NCBI GenBank assembly: GCA_947448395.1
Contig: CANFNA010000012.1
Coordinates: 1-35,237 of the forward strand
DNA length: 35,237 bases
Direction: 5' to 3'
From: Chthoniobacteraceae bacterium
GTDB taxonomy: Bacteria > Verrucomicrobiota > Verrucomicrobiia > Chthoniobacterales > Chthoniobacteraceae
The notes below the pieces were generated by a model, which was not told the DNA's origin, made no database searches, and saw only the letters and a program-made list of their open reading frames with translations. The position numbers and the translations under genes were made by a program. Numbering within the stretch: position 1 is the stretch's first letter; each line of letters begins with the position of its first letter. This document shows, piece by piece, positions 1-8,150 of the stretch.

Positions 1-1086
1 ACGAAGGTAATCACGGACTTGGGGATTGAGGTGATTAAGGCGCGGCCGAAGGACAAGCCGTTTTTCATGATGCTGCACCACAAAGCGCCTCATCGCGAAT
101 GGGAGCCCGATCCTGTGAATGCGGCAAAGTTCAAGGACACCCAAGTTCCAGAGCCGTTGACGTTGAGGGATGATTACGCCACTCGTCCTACGGCTTTGCC
201 TGAGAATGCACAGACGGTAGCGCGGGATTTGACGCGCAAGGATTTGAAGCTGAAGCCGCCGGTGGGGTTGGACGAAAAGGAGCAGAGGAAATGGCTGATG
301 GTAAAGCCGGATGTGGTGGAGTTGGAGGAGAACGGAGTGAAGAAAACACTCACCGGCGAGGAGTTGTTTCGGTGGAAGTACCAGAAATACATGCGGGACT
401 ATCTTGCATGTGTGCAGGGTGTGGATGACGAGGTGGGGCGTTTACGCCAGTGGCTGGCGGCCGAAGGATTGGCGGATAATACGGTGGTGATTTATACGAC
501 CGACAATGGTTTTTTCCTCGGTGATCTTGGAATGTACGACAAGCGGTTCATGTATGAGCCGGGGCTGCGGATTCCGCTCATGGTTTCTTGGCCTGGAGTG
601 ATCAAAGCGGGATCGGTAACGGAGCTGTTTGCGATCAATGCCGACTATGCGCCCACGTTCCTTGAGATCGCGGGAGTACCTGTTCCTAAGGACATGCAAG
701 GGCATTCCCTGGTTCCGATTTTGCGCGGTGAAAAACCGTCGGACTGGAGACAATCGATGTATTATCGCTACTACCATGATCCAGGGCATCACAACACGCG
801 CGCTCACTACGGGGTTCGGACTTCGACGCACAAACTGATTCATTATTGGAAGAAAGATGCGTGGGAGTTGTTTGATTTGGTGAAGGATCCAACGGAGCAG
901 AAAAACATCTATGATGCTCCAGAATCCGCGGCGTTGGTGAAGACGCTCAAGGCCGAGTTGGTCAGATTGAAAGCGGAGTTGAAGGATGAAGATCAGTTTG
1001 CGAATCAAATTCCCCTCGATGGGGTCGATGGCCCGGTGAAGAAATGGCAGGTTGGGCAAGGCCCGAATGGGCCGGTAAAACAATAA
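1..1086 (+). CDS. Sulfatase (S1 family), C-terminal part
   Basis: The reading frame is open from the first base, so the 5' end of the gene lies outside the window and the 361 codons seen are the C-terminal part. The segment has the second half of an alkaline-phosphatase-like sulfatase fold: a TTDNGFFLGDLG stretch around residues 166-177, followed by YDKRFMYEPGLRIPLMVSWPG, typical of secreted S1 sulfatases acting on sulfated glycans. The Cys/Ser-x-Pro-x-Arg formylglycine site would lie upstream of base 1 and cannot be checked. The C-terminal end (WELFDLVKDPTEQKN) is the usual short closing subdomain. A complete second sulfatase starts 39 bases downstream on the same strand, so the two are probably co-transcribed and may attack different sulfate positions of one polymer. 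The family is clear; the substrate is not readable from sequence. Confidence 0.93.
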   Translation, partial: TKVITDLGIEVIKARPKDKPFFMMLHHKAPHREWEPDPVNAAKFKDTQVPEPLTLRDDYATRPTALPENAQTVARDLTRKDLKLKPPVGLDEKEQRKWLMVKPDVVELEENGVKKTLTGEELFRWKYQKYMRDYLACVQGVDDEVGRLRQWLAAEGLADNTVVIYTTDNGFFLGDLGMYDKRFMYEPGLRIPLMVSWPGVIKAGSVTELFAINADYAPTFLEIAGVPVPKDMQGHSLVPILRGEKPSDWRQSMYYRYYHDPGHHNTRAHYGVRTSTHKLIHYWKKDAWELFDLVKDPTEQKNIYDAPESAALVKTLKAELVRLKAELKDEDQFANQIPLDGVDGPVKKWQVGQGPNGPVKQ

Positions 1087-1125
1087 GCGGACCTACGCGG
1101 AGTCGCAGTCCCCCTTTTTTGTCCT

Positions 1126-3057
1126 ATGAGAGCGATCTTAAGAATCGTCGCCATGGCGACTGCTTTTAGCCTGGTGTCTTTGCCCGCGGTGGTGAAAGGA
1201 GCTGAAGTAGCGCCTTCGAATCGGAAGCCGAATGTGGTGTTCATTCTCGCGGATGATCTCGGGGCTCATGACTTGGGGTGCCTCGGTAGCTCCTTTTATG
1301 AGACGCCGAACTTGGATCGTCTGGCCAAACGCGGGACGCGGTTCATGCAGGCTTATGCTGCGAGCCCTCTTTGTTCGCCTACGCGTTCCAGTATTCTGGT
1401 GGGGCAATATCCGGCTCGGACGGGGATTACAGCTCCAGTGTGTCACATCCCAGAGATTTACCTGGAGAAACAACTCAACAAGGAAGGTCCAACGGTTCGG
1501 GTGCAGCAGGCACGGAGTGTTTCGCGCTTAAAGCCCGACTATTTCACGCTTGCGGAGGCGTTGAAGGAATCTGGATATGCGACGGCCCATTTTGGTAAGT
1601 GGCATCTGGGACACAATCTCGCCAAGAATCCGGACGATCATTACGAGCCGAAGGATCAGGGTTTTGATTTGGATTTTCCACATGCGCCTAATGCAGCAGG
1701 ACCGGGAGGTGGTTATTTGGCGCCATGGAAATTCATTAAGGATCCTACAATCACCGATGAGGTTGGGATGCACATCGAGGATCGGATGTCGAAGGAAGCG
1801 GCAAGATTCATTCAAGCGCACAAGGACGAGCCTTTTTACCTGAACTACTGGGCTTACTCCGTGCACTCCCCTTGGAATGCACGACAGGATTACATCGAGC
1901 ATTTCAAGTCAAAGGCCGATGCAAAAAATCCTCAGCACAATCCCCTCTATGCGGCGATGGTGAAAAGTTTGGATGACGGGGTAGGGCGGATTCTAAAGGC
2001 GATTGATGATGCTGGTGTTGCGAAAGACACCATTATCGTCTTTTTCTCGGATAATGGCGGATACGCCTATCCTCCTAAATCAACCGATCCGAAGGGGTTT
2101 GAGGACATGCCTGCGACGAGTAATCTGCCGCTGCGCAGTGGGAAAGCGTCTTTGTATGAGGGCGGTACACGCGAGCCTTTCCTGTTAGTTTGGCCGGGGA
2201 AAATCCCTGCAGCTGCGACCAGCGAGATTCTTTTCCAGTCGACAGACTTTTATCCAACGTTGCTTTCGCTGACAGGACACACGCCGCGCGTTGGACTCAA
2301 GCTCGATGGGTACGATCAATCGCAAGCTGTGATGGGAGGAGCTTCGCCGCGAGACCGCGTATTCTGCCATTTTCCGCACGGGAGTGAAAGGCAGTCGGAG
2401 CACATGGATGGATCGTATCCGGGCACCTACGTTCGGAAGGGGGATTGGAAGTTGATCCGTTTTTATGCGCGCAACGAGGACGGCTCGGATCGTTTAGAGC
2501 TGTATCATTTGAAGGATGACCTTGGAGAAAAGCAGGACCGGGCTGCGGAAAAGCCGGAGATGGTAGCTGAACTAAATGGCCTGATTTCGGAGTTTCTCAG
2601 GGACACGGAGGCTGTGGTGCCGAAGTTGAACCCGAATCATGCGAAGAGCGCGGTGGCAGCGACTCCGAAGGATTCGTTGTTGGGATGGAAGGCGCGCAAC
2701 TGTGACGCTTCGGTGAAAGATGGAGTGTTGAGTGTGAAAGGCAGCGGGAGTACGCCTTTTTTGGGAGTTGGGGTTGGATTGTCTGGGGCGGCGAAGATCA
2801 GCTTTCGGATTCGTTGTGAGAAGGGAGGGGAAGGGTTTGTGGAGTTACTTCCTAAAGTCGGAGGAAAGTCGGAGGGGCCGTGGAGAGTTTCTTACGCTGT
2901 GAAAGGCGGTGATTGGCAGGATGTGGCGGTGGAGTTTCCCAGTCATGGCGAAGTCCCGATCTTGCGCCTTTATCTGCCGGAGTCGGATGGGGTGGTTGAT
3001 TTCGACTGGATTGAGGTGAGGGCCGCTGGCGAGAAGCCGAAGCGTTGGAATTTTTAG
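1126..3057 (+). CDS. Secreted sulfatase (S1 family) with extra C-terminal domain
   Basis: A 643-residue sulfate-ester hydrolase. Residues 1-26 are a Sec signal peptide (hydrophobic core AMATAFSLVSLPAVV, likely cut near GA/EV). The metal-binding ADDLG motif is at residues 42-46, and the formylglycine signature CSPTR is at 83-87, so Cys83 is the residue expected to be converted by a formylglycine-generating enzyme. The conserved FGKWHLG block is at 156-162, and a second metal motif (SDNGGY) follows around residue 308. The sulfatase core ends near residue 500. The last 120 or so residues (LGWKARNCDASVKDGVLSVKG onward) look like an all-beta, carbohydrate-binding-type domain, which is longer than the common family plan. 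The gene sits between a partial sulfatase and a secreted lectin-like protein. Substrate unknown; a sulfated polysaccharide is the likely target. Confidence 0.95.
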   Translation: MRAILRIVAMATAFSLVSLPAVVKGAEVAPSNRKPNVVFILADDLGAHDLGCLGSSFYETPNLDRLAKRGTRFMQAYAASPLCSPTRSSILVGQYPARTGITAPVCHIPEIYLEKQLNKEGPTVRVQQARSVSRLKPDYFTLAEALKESGYATAHFGKWHLGHNLAKNPDDHYEPKDQGFDLDFPHAPNAAGPGGGYLAPWKFIKDPTITDEVGMHIEDRMSKEAARFIQAHKDEPFYLNYWAYSVHSPWNARQDYIEHFKSKADAKNPQHNPLYAAMVKSLDDGVGRILKAIDDAGVAKDTIIVFFSDNGGYAYPPKSTDPKGFEDMPATSNLPLRSGKASLYEGGTREPFLLVWPGKIPAAATSEILFQSTDFYPTLLSLTGHTPRVGLKLDGYDQSQAVMGGASPRDRVFCHFPHGSERQSEHMDGSYPGTYVRKGDWKLIRFYARNEDGSDRLELYHLKDDLGEKQDRAAEKPEMVAELNGLISEFLRDTEAVVPKLNPNHAKSAVAATPKDSLLGWKARNCDASVKDGVLSVKGSGSTPFLGVGVGLSGAAKISFRIRCEKGGEGFVELLPKVGGKSEGPWRVSYAVKGGDWQDVAVEFPSHGEVPILRLYLPESDGVVDFDWIEVRAAGEKPKRWNF

Positions 3058-3129
3058 TATGATTCTGAGGACTTTAGAATGGAGCGAGGAGGTCCCCTGA
3101 GCGTCGAAGAAATGCACCCCTGTAAACCA

Positions 3130-3870
3130 ATGATGAAAACCATTTTTGCCGTACTGGGTCTTTTGATCTTCCTTGTTCCTGCTCGAGCGGACGGTGAGGA
3201 GCTTCCGAAAACTTGGATGACTTTGCGTGGGCGAGAATTGTATAGCGACTCCCTGAGTCGGCTACCGGAGCGTACCTTCGATAAGGCCCGTGGCTTCGCC
3301 AGTGGGTTCAAAGGCTGGAGATTCAACGCGGGACCGGAGGGCGGAAAAGGCGGGCGTTGGGAACAGTCCGACAACGCTTTTCACGGGGTGGAGTCTCCCG
3401 GTGCAAACCATCCTGCGACCGCTTCGTACGGCATTGAGTTTCAGGATGCGATTATTCAGGTCGATATTCGGCTTAACGAGGTTCCTGCCGAGGGCCGAAA
3501 ATACCGGTCCATTTTCGTGAAAGCCACGGATGAGAAGGACTACGTGTGCGGTCTGTTCCTGAGCCAGACGGGATTGAATCTGGTGCCCTATTCGGCTGAA
3601 CGGATCAATCCTGCGAGCAACCAGAGGGACAAGGACCCTCAAGTTTCCGTGGCGCACTCCCTCAATCTGAATGAGTGGTACACGGTTCTCTTGGAACTGA
3701 AAGGGGGCGAGGCTCATGGCTCGGTGGCTGGCAAGACCGTCAACCTAGCGGCGCCTCTTTTTGCAGCTCCCAAGTGCAGCGTCATGCTGGGAGTGGGAAC
3801 GGATGCGAGTTTTAGGAATCTACGCATCTGGGAGGCGCTGCCCAATCCTGACTGGAAGTCTCAAAAGTAA
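3130..3870 (+). CDS. Secreted jelly-roll protein (DUF1080 / 3-keto-disaccharide hydrolase-like)
   Basis: About 246 residues. The frame is open further upstream (ATG at 3079), but the start at 3130 (or the adjacent ATG at 3133) is preferred because a signal peptide (MMKTIFAVLGLLIFLVPARA) begins there. The mature part has the alternating strands of a concanavalin-like jelly roll: FKGWRFNAGPEGG, GRWEQSDNAFHGVE, AIIQVDIRLNEVP, EWYTVLLELKGGEAHGSVAGKTV and a closing SFRNLRIWEALP. That pattern is common in the DUF1080-type secreted proteins that accompany sulfatases in Verrucomicrobiota and Planctomycetota. It follows the sulfatase by 72 bases and is likely co-transcribed. A glycan-binding or glycan-cleaving role is inference; no catalytic residues could be assigned. 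Confidence 0.7.
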   Translation: MMKTIFAVLGLLIFLVPARADGEELPKTWMTLRGRELYSDSLSRLPERTFDKARGFASGFKGWRFNAGPEGGKGGRWEQSDNAFHGVESPGANHPATASYGIEFQDAIIQVDIRLNEVPAEGRKYRSIFVKATDEKDYVCGLFLSQTGLNLVPYSAERINPASNQRDKDPQVSVAHSLNLNEWYTVLLELKGGEAHGSVAGKTVNLAAPLFAAPKCSVMLGVGTDASFRNLRIWEALPNPDWKSQK

Positions 3871-4331
3871 ACGGGACCTGTCTCGCTGGAAGTTTCAAGG
3901 CGAGCTGCTCTGTTCAAGGAAAACGCAAGCTCTGCAGTGGCTGAAGCGATTTGCGGTGGGTGTTGTGCTGGCGTTGCGTTTGAATCCAAGTGTGTCGCCA
4001 TCCGAGGGACGGGATCCGATTGGGCAGCGGAGTTGGAGGTAATCGCCGCTTGGATGGTGGGTTGCTTTAGTTTTGGAGAGAGCGAGCGGTCGTCAGAATT
4101 AGCCAACAACAGTGGCGGATTGGCGAATCCAAATAAAACAAAACAGAATTGAATCTGTCTGGTTTTTTGGCCTCAAAAGCAGCGACAAACCGAGGTCGAA
4201 AAAATCGTTGACAAAGGGAACTGAAATGGTAGACATTGAATGCGGTGATCGCTGGGTATTGTATTTTCAGTGGCGAATACATACTGAAATGATCAACTGA
4301 TTGGAATCGGGTTAAAAATCAAAACTGTCTT
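3871..4331 (+). other. Intergenic region upstream of the sulfate-binding protein gene
   Basis: This 461-base stretch holds no convincing gene. Short open frames that cross it have no recognisable domain. The first 200 bases are GC-rich and could be decayed coding sequence, but no product can be named. From about 4120 the sequence turns AT-rich, and the possible promoter and operator listed separately lie there. No clear terminator with a U tract was seen after the upstream gene. Confidence 0.5.
4209..4236 (+). promoter_or_regulatory. Possible promoter and operator half-site before the sulfate-binding protein gene
   Basis: A perfect -35 hexamer TTGACA is at 4209-4214. Sixteen bases later is a poor -10 (TAGACA, 4231-4236). 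The 10-base word TGAAATGGTA at 4223-4232 overlaps the spacer and -10, and the identical word is found at 12665-12674 before the Rrf2 regulator gene. This would place an operator where it could block or modulate RNA polymerase. The leader to the start codon would be about 90 bases. Promoter strength and the operator role are inference. Confidence 0.35.
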
Positions 4332-5324
4332 ATGCGTACTTCTTTGTTTGTTTCGGTTGTCACGGTTCTGGGTTCGCTGGCGGCCTCGGCGTCCCAAGAG
4401 CTCCTCAATGTGTCCTATGATCCCACACGGGAACTCTATGGTCAGTTCAATGCCGCTTTCGTGCAGCATTGGAAAAGTCAGACTGGCGAATCTGTGACGA
4501 TTAAGCAGTCCCATGGTGGTTCTGGGAAACAGGCTCGGGCGATCATCGATGGGTTGAGGGCGGATGTGGCTACGCTGGCTTTAGCGGGGGACGTGGATTC
4601 GCTTCGAACGGTGGGGAATTTGATCCCTGAGGGATGGAATCAGCGGTTGAAGAACAACAGCGCGCCTTACACTTCGACGGTGGTGTTCCTAGTGCGGAAG
4701 GGGAATCCGAAGGGTATCAAGGATTGGGGGGATTTGGTTCAGAAAGGGGTGCAGGTGATCACGCCGAATCCGAAGACCTCCGGGGGAGCGCGGTGGAATT
4801 ATTTGGCGGCGTGGGCTTATGCGGAGAAGCAGTTTGGGAAAGACGAGGCTCAGGTGCGTGATTTCGTCACCCGGCTCTTCAAGAATGTCCCGGTGCTCGA
4901 CAGTGGGGCGAGGGGGGCAACGACAACCTTTATTCAGAGGGAAATAGGCGATGTGCTCTTAAGTTGGGAGAACGAGGCCTTTTTGGCTTTGAAAGAATTC
5001 GGGCGGGATAAGTTTGAGATCGTGGCGCCGTCTTTGAGTATTTTGGCGGAGCCGAGCGTGTCCGTGGTGGACAAGAACGTGGACGCGAGGGGAACCCGCA
5101 AGTTAGCCGAGGCTTATTTGGAGTATCTCTACAGTGAGGAGGGGCAGGATATCATTGGGCGTAATTTCTATCGGCCGCGTTCGGAAAAAGCGTTGGCGAA
5201 GTACGGGGCGCAATTTCCCAAGATTCAGTTGGTGACGATTGACGGCGCATTTGGAGGGTGGACCAAGGCGCAACGGGTGCACTTTGCCGATGGGGGCATT
5301 TTTGATAGGATTTACACTCCGTAA
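4332..5324 (+). CDS. Periplasmic sulfate-binding protein (soluble, orphan copy)
   Basis: A 330-residue sulfate/thiosulfate-binding protein of the Sbp/CysP family, the periplasmic receptor for the CysTWA importer. Residues 1-20 are a Sec signal peptide ending ASA, with no lipobox, so the mature protein should be soluble. Family motifs are clear: [12 protein letters not shown] at the mature N-terminus, [70 protein letters not shown] and WENEAF. It is closely similar to the lipoprotein version at 10873-11964, but lies outside the transporter operon and on the opposite strand, before a hydrolase and a porin. It probably hands sulfate to the same CysTW permease. A possible promoter with a regulator-like word is upstream. 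Confidence 0.95.
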   Translation: MRTSLFVSVVTVLGSLAASASQELLNVSYDPTRELYGQFNAAFVQHWKSQTGESVTIKQSHGGSGKQARAIIDGLRADVATLALAGDVDSLRTVGNLIPEGWNQRLKNNSAPYTSTVVFLVRKGNPKGIKDWGDLVQKGVQVITPNPKTSGGARWNYLAAWAYAEKQFGKDEAQVRDFVTRLFKNVPVLDSGARGATTTFIQREIGDVLLSWENEAFLALKEFGRDKFEIVAPSLSILAEPSVSVVDKNVDARGTRKLAEAYLEYLYSEEGQDIIGRNFYRPRSEKALAKYGAQFPKIQLVTIDGAFGGWTKAQRVHFADGGIFDRIYTP

Positions 5325-5386
5325 TTAGCATCGAAATGACTGATAAGCCCAGTGGGGCGCTGCGCCCTCTGCAACTGATCTGACTT

Positions 5387-5431
5387 ATGGCCATCTTGGA
5401 AAACATCGCGCTTAGGGAGGTGGGCGCGTGA
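5387..5431 (+). CDS. Possible 14-codon leader ORF coupled to the M14 hydrolase
   Basis: An ATG at 5387 opens a short frame encoding MAILENIALREVGA. It ends at a TGA (5429-5431) that overlaps the GTG start of the next gene as GTGA. Such an overlap would allow translational coupling. The AGGGAGG at 5413-5419, which serves as ribosome binding site for the downstream GTG, lies inside this short frame. No similarity to known leader peptides was recognised, and the frame may be chance. Confidence 0.25.
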   Translation: MAILENIALREVGA

Positions 5432-6309
5432 GAACCGAAGTGTTTGAAGGGAAGGAGGCGTTGCTCTCGCCTCGGGTCAGTTCGAAGATCCAGGAAGCGG
5501 AGCAGTTGGTATTGGATGGGATGGAAGACCGGCGGGGTTTGTCGCTTAAGACGCTGCTGCTCCCGTTGTTGATCCAGTCTCGGTATTCGTCCTGTGTTCG
5601 GGCCAACTCGCTCGCGGTCTGGGAGCATGAGGGGGAGCCCGTGTGGATTCCGAGGTTTCATTTTCGCCGGACGAACTTGATAAAACAGCGGTTTCAAGTG
5701 GGCATTTTTGCAGGGATCCATGGGGATGAGCCTGCGGGAATTTTGGGACTGATGGATTTTGTGAGAGCTTTGGATGAGACTCCGGAATTGGGGCGGCATT
5801 TCGAACTTTGGATTTATCCGATGTGCAATCCGACGGGTTATCTTGCTGGCAATCGTCACTCAGGCTCAGGCAAGGATCTCAACCGCGAGTTTTGGAAAAA
5901 CTCGTGCGAACGGGAGGTGCAGTTGTTGGAAAGAGAGCTTCGAGCGCGTCAATTTGACGGAATTATTTCTCTCCACTCCGATGACACGTGCTCGGGTTTT
6001 TACGGATTTGCTCGTGGGGACGTGCTGGCCAGGCAGTTGTTAGCCCCAGCATTGGATGCTGCGGAAAACGCGCTTCCGAGAGATTCCCGCGACTTCATTG
6101 ATGGATTTGAAGCGGTGAATGGGATCATTCGGAGTTCCTATGAGGGAATTTTGAGCGCGCCTCCCGAGCAGAAGCCGAGGCCTTTTGAACTGATTTTGGA
6201 AAGCCCCGCTTTGGCTCCTCTGGTTGCGCAAAGGCAAGCCTTTCGGCTGGCTTTAGAATCGATCCTCTCGCAGTACCGCAAATTTATCACTCACGGAGCG
6301 GATCTGTGA
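5428..6309 (+). CDS. M14-type zinc carboxypeptidase / desuccinylase-like hydrolase
   Basis: A 293-residue protein of the M14 (AstE/AspA-like) metallohydrolase superfamily, which cleaves C-terminal residues or N-acyl groups from small peptides and amino acids. The zinc ligands are visible: the HxxE motif in GIHGDEPAG (His98, Glu101) and the later His183 in SLHSDD. Asn152-Arg153 in KDLNREFW would bind the substrate carboxylate, and Glu258 in LILESPA is the expected catalytic base. All key residues are present, so it should be active. No signal peptide or membrane segment is seen, so it is probably cytoplasmic. GTG at 5428 is chosen as start because AGGGAGG lies 8 bases upstream. It sits between a sulfate-binding protein and a porin, but its link to sulfur metabolism is not evident. 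Substrate unknown. Confidence 0.75.
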   Translation: MRTEVFEGKEALLSPRVSSKIQEAEQLVLDGMEDRRGLSLKTLLLPLLIQSRYSSCVRANSLAVWEHEGEPVWIPRFHFRRTNLIKQRFQVGIFAGIHGDEPAGILGLMDFVRALDETPELGRHFELWIYPMCNPTGYLAGNRHSGSGKDLNREFWKNSCEREVQLLERELRARQFDGIISLHSDDTCSGFYGFARGDVLARQLLAPALDAAENALPRDSRDFIDGFEAVNGIIRSSYEGILSAPPEQKPRPFELILESPALAPLVAQRQAFRLALESILSQYRKFITHGADL

Positions 6310-6323
6310 GTGCCCCTTTTGTT

Positions 6324-6341
6324 CCTCTCTCGGGTGAGAGG
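6324..6341 (+). terminator. Weak hairpin after the M14 hydrolase
   Basis: CCTCTC (6324-6329) and GAGAGG (6336-6341) form a 6-base-pair stem with a 6-base loop 14 bases after the stop codon. There is no U tract, so it is at best a weak or Rho-assisted termination point or a processing site. Confidence 0.25.
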
Positions 6342-6489
6342 GGGGCAAATATCGGTGGGTGAAGGTTTCTTCTTCAGACGAAGCCGTTTTAGCTGCCGTT
6401 AAAGTATACAAACCGAGACTACTTTCAAAAATCGCGCCTGATTCGGTTTTGGGATTCGGTCGAGAAAGAAAACATTAATATCGCTGTTT

Positions 6490-7926
6490 ATGAATCGTTT
6501 ATTATCCACATACCGCCTGTTTGGAATTGGCGCGTTAGCCCTCACCGCCTCGGAGGTCGTTCGTCCTGGCCTTTACGCCCAAGACAACGGCGCTCTTCTG
6601 GATGCGCTCGTCCAGGAAGGGGTTCTCAAGGAGTCGCGGGCGGAGGAGATCCGTGCAAAATTGACCCGGGATTACGAAAAGACCTCGGCTGGGAAGCTGA
6701 AGCTGGACGGGTCTATCAAGGAGCTCAAGCTCGGCGGGGATATTCGTTTGCGTTACCAGTACGCAACACAGGACGCCCAAGCACCGACGGATCTTTCGAA
6801 TGTCAGTCAGAGCAGCCAGTACCGCCTGCGTCTGCGAGTGAATGCGGATTACAAACTGTCGGACAACTTCTTTGCCGGATTCGGGCTTGCGACCACCCAA
6901 AACAACGACAGTAACAACCAAACCTTGGCCAATGGGAATGGCTCGGGCGACTACTTCCAGAACTATAACATCTACATTAACAAAGCATTTCTCGGGTGGA
7001 CGCCGTTCAATGGGGTGACGTTGGTTGGGGGAAAGCAGCCTAACCCTTTTTATACAACTGATCTCGTTTGGGATGCGGACATCAATCCGACGGGTTTCAC
7101 TGAAAAGATCGACCTCCACAAGGTGTTCGATTTCACGGGGCTTGAGCTATCGCTTGTGGCCGGCCAGTTGAATGTCGCTGACAACAACGAGGCATCAGCG
7201 AATCGGACGCTCCGTCGGGGTGGGATCACGAACCGCGACGGCTTCATTTATGAAACGCAGCTCATTGCGTCCGCGCAACTCAATGCGCAGATCAAGGCTA
7301 CGCTAGCACCGGCTTTCTACTGGACCAACGGAGCGAGTGTGAACGGCAATGGGGGTGGCGCTGCGAATGGAACGGTTGGAACGGACGGGTGGGCCACCAC
7401 CGATGCGCTGCAAGGCCTGAAGCTGCTCCTGTTTCCGGGAGATCTTGCCTTCAAGGTTTTCGGTCAGAAAACGAAGGTGCAATGGGATTTCTCTTATAAC
7501 TTCGATGGGGTCGAGCGCGACACGCTCTACGGGAAAAAAGCGACTCCGACAACGCCGACCAGCGCTGTCACCAATCCCGTCAAATATTCGAGCACCGATA
7601 AGTTGGCTTGGTTATTTGGATTCCAAATTGGGGAGAATAAGAAGAAGGGTGACTGGTCCTTGCTGGCCAATTACCGGCAGGTCGGTCTTTCTGCGATCGA
7701 CCCGCTCATCAACGATTCCGACTGGTCGAGTAGTTACACGAATATGTCAGGCTACAAGACGACCCTAGCTTACAATCTCGGGAACGCGACCTCGCTGGCG
7801 CTGACCTATCAGTATGGAGAAAATTTGCGCAGAGATCTGGGAGCGGGACTCAATGGCGCAGCGGGGCCGGGGAGTAAAAGCAATGCAGTCCAGATCTTCC
7901 AAGCCGACGTCAACGTGAAGTTCTAG
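6490..7926 (+). CDS. Putative outer-membrane porin
   Basis: A 478-residue predicted outer-membrane beta-barrel. The first 31 residues form a signal peptide (hydrophobic part FGIGALALTASEVV, likely cleaved after LYA). A short helical stretch follows (ALLDALVQEGVLKESRAEEIRAKL, about 35-58), as in many putative porins of this phylum. After that come alternating amphipathic strands beginning KLGGDIRLRYQYAT. The C-terminus (FQADVNVKF) ends in Phe, the usual outer-membrane assembly signal. The strands are rich in Tyr/Trp and the loops in Asn/Gly. It lies 180 bases after the M14 hydrolase and ends in a strong terminator. With sulfatases, sulfate-binding proteins and a sulfate ABC importer around it, it may be the outer-membrane entry for sulfate or small sulfated compounds. 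This is inferred from context only. Confidence 0.82.
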   Translation: MNRLLSTYRLFGIGALALTASEVVRPGLYAQDNGALLDALVQEGVLKESRAEEIRAKLTRDYEKTSAGKLKLDGSIKELKLGGDIRLRYQYATQDAQAPTDLSNVSQSSQYRLRLRVNADYKLSDNFFAGFGLATTQNNDSNNQTLANGNGSGDYFQNYNIYINKAFLGWTPFNGVTLVGGKQPNPFYTTDLVWDADINPTGFTEKIDLHKVFDFTGLELSLVAGQLNVADNNEASANRTLRRGGITNRDGFIYETQLIASAQLNAQIKATLAPAFYWTNGASVNGNGGGAANGTVGTDGWATTDALQGLKLLLFPGDLAFKVFGQKTKVQWDFSYNFDGVERDTLYGKKATPTTPTSAVTNPVKYSSTDKLAWLFGFQIGENKKKGDWSLLANYRQVGLSAIDPLINDSDWSSSYTNMSGYKTTLAYNLGNATSLALTYQYGENLRRDLGAGLNGAAGPGSKSNAVQIFQADVNVKF

Positions 7927-7985
7927 CGCAGATCGTTTTTGAAATCCGTCTCCTGATTGGTCATCAAGGGCGGATCGAATCCCGA

Positions 7986-8026
7986 GGGTCTCCTGCTTTG
8001 GTGTGTAAGCGGGAGGCCCTTTTTTT
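7986..8026 (+). terminator. Strong intrinsic terminator after the porin gene
   Basis: The arms 7986-7998 and 8007-8019 pair over 13 positions (two G-U pairs) with an 8-base loop, followed by seven T residues (8020-8026). It ends the + strand sulfur genes before the converging ABC-transporter operon. Confidence 0.88.
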
Positions 8027-8054
8027 AGGTGGCGGGCATTGTTGTTAAAACGGG

Positions 8055-8072
8055 AGGCTGTGCGTTCAGCCT
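8055..8072 (-). terminator. Possible weak terminator after cysA
   Basis: AGGCTG (8055-8060) and CAGCCT (8067-8072) form a 6-base-pair stem with a 6-base loop, about 80 bases past the cysA stop codon. On the - strand it is followed by CCCG and then four T residues. The spacing to the T run is poor, so this is a weak candidate. Confidence 0.3.
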
Positions 8073-8150
8073 TTATGAGTCGGCTTCGAAATTCAGGTGC
8101 TGGAATAAGTTCGAGTTCTTGTGCAGGCCGAGGACGGAGGGGCAAGGACG

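Noticed and set aside
1110-1120. C5T6 run after the first sulfatase as a terminator
   Set aside because: No stem precedes the T run, and the next sulfatase begins only a few bases later, so read-through is more likely.
5152-5859. 235-codon open frame on the - strand spanning the sulfate-binding gene end and the M14 gene
   Set aside because: It crosses two well-supported genes on the other strand and has no recognisable domain.
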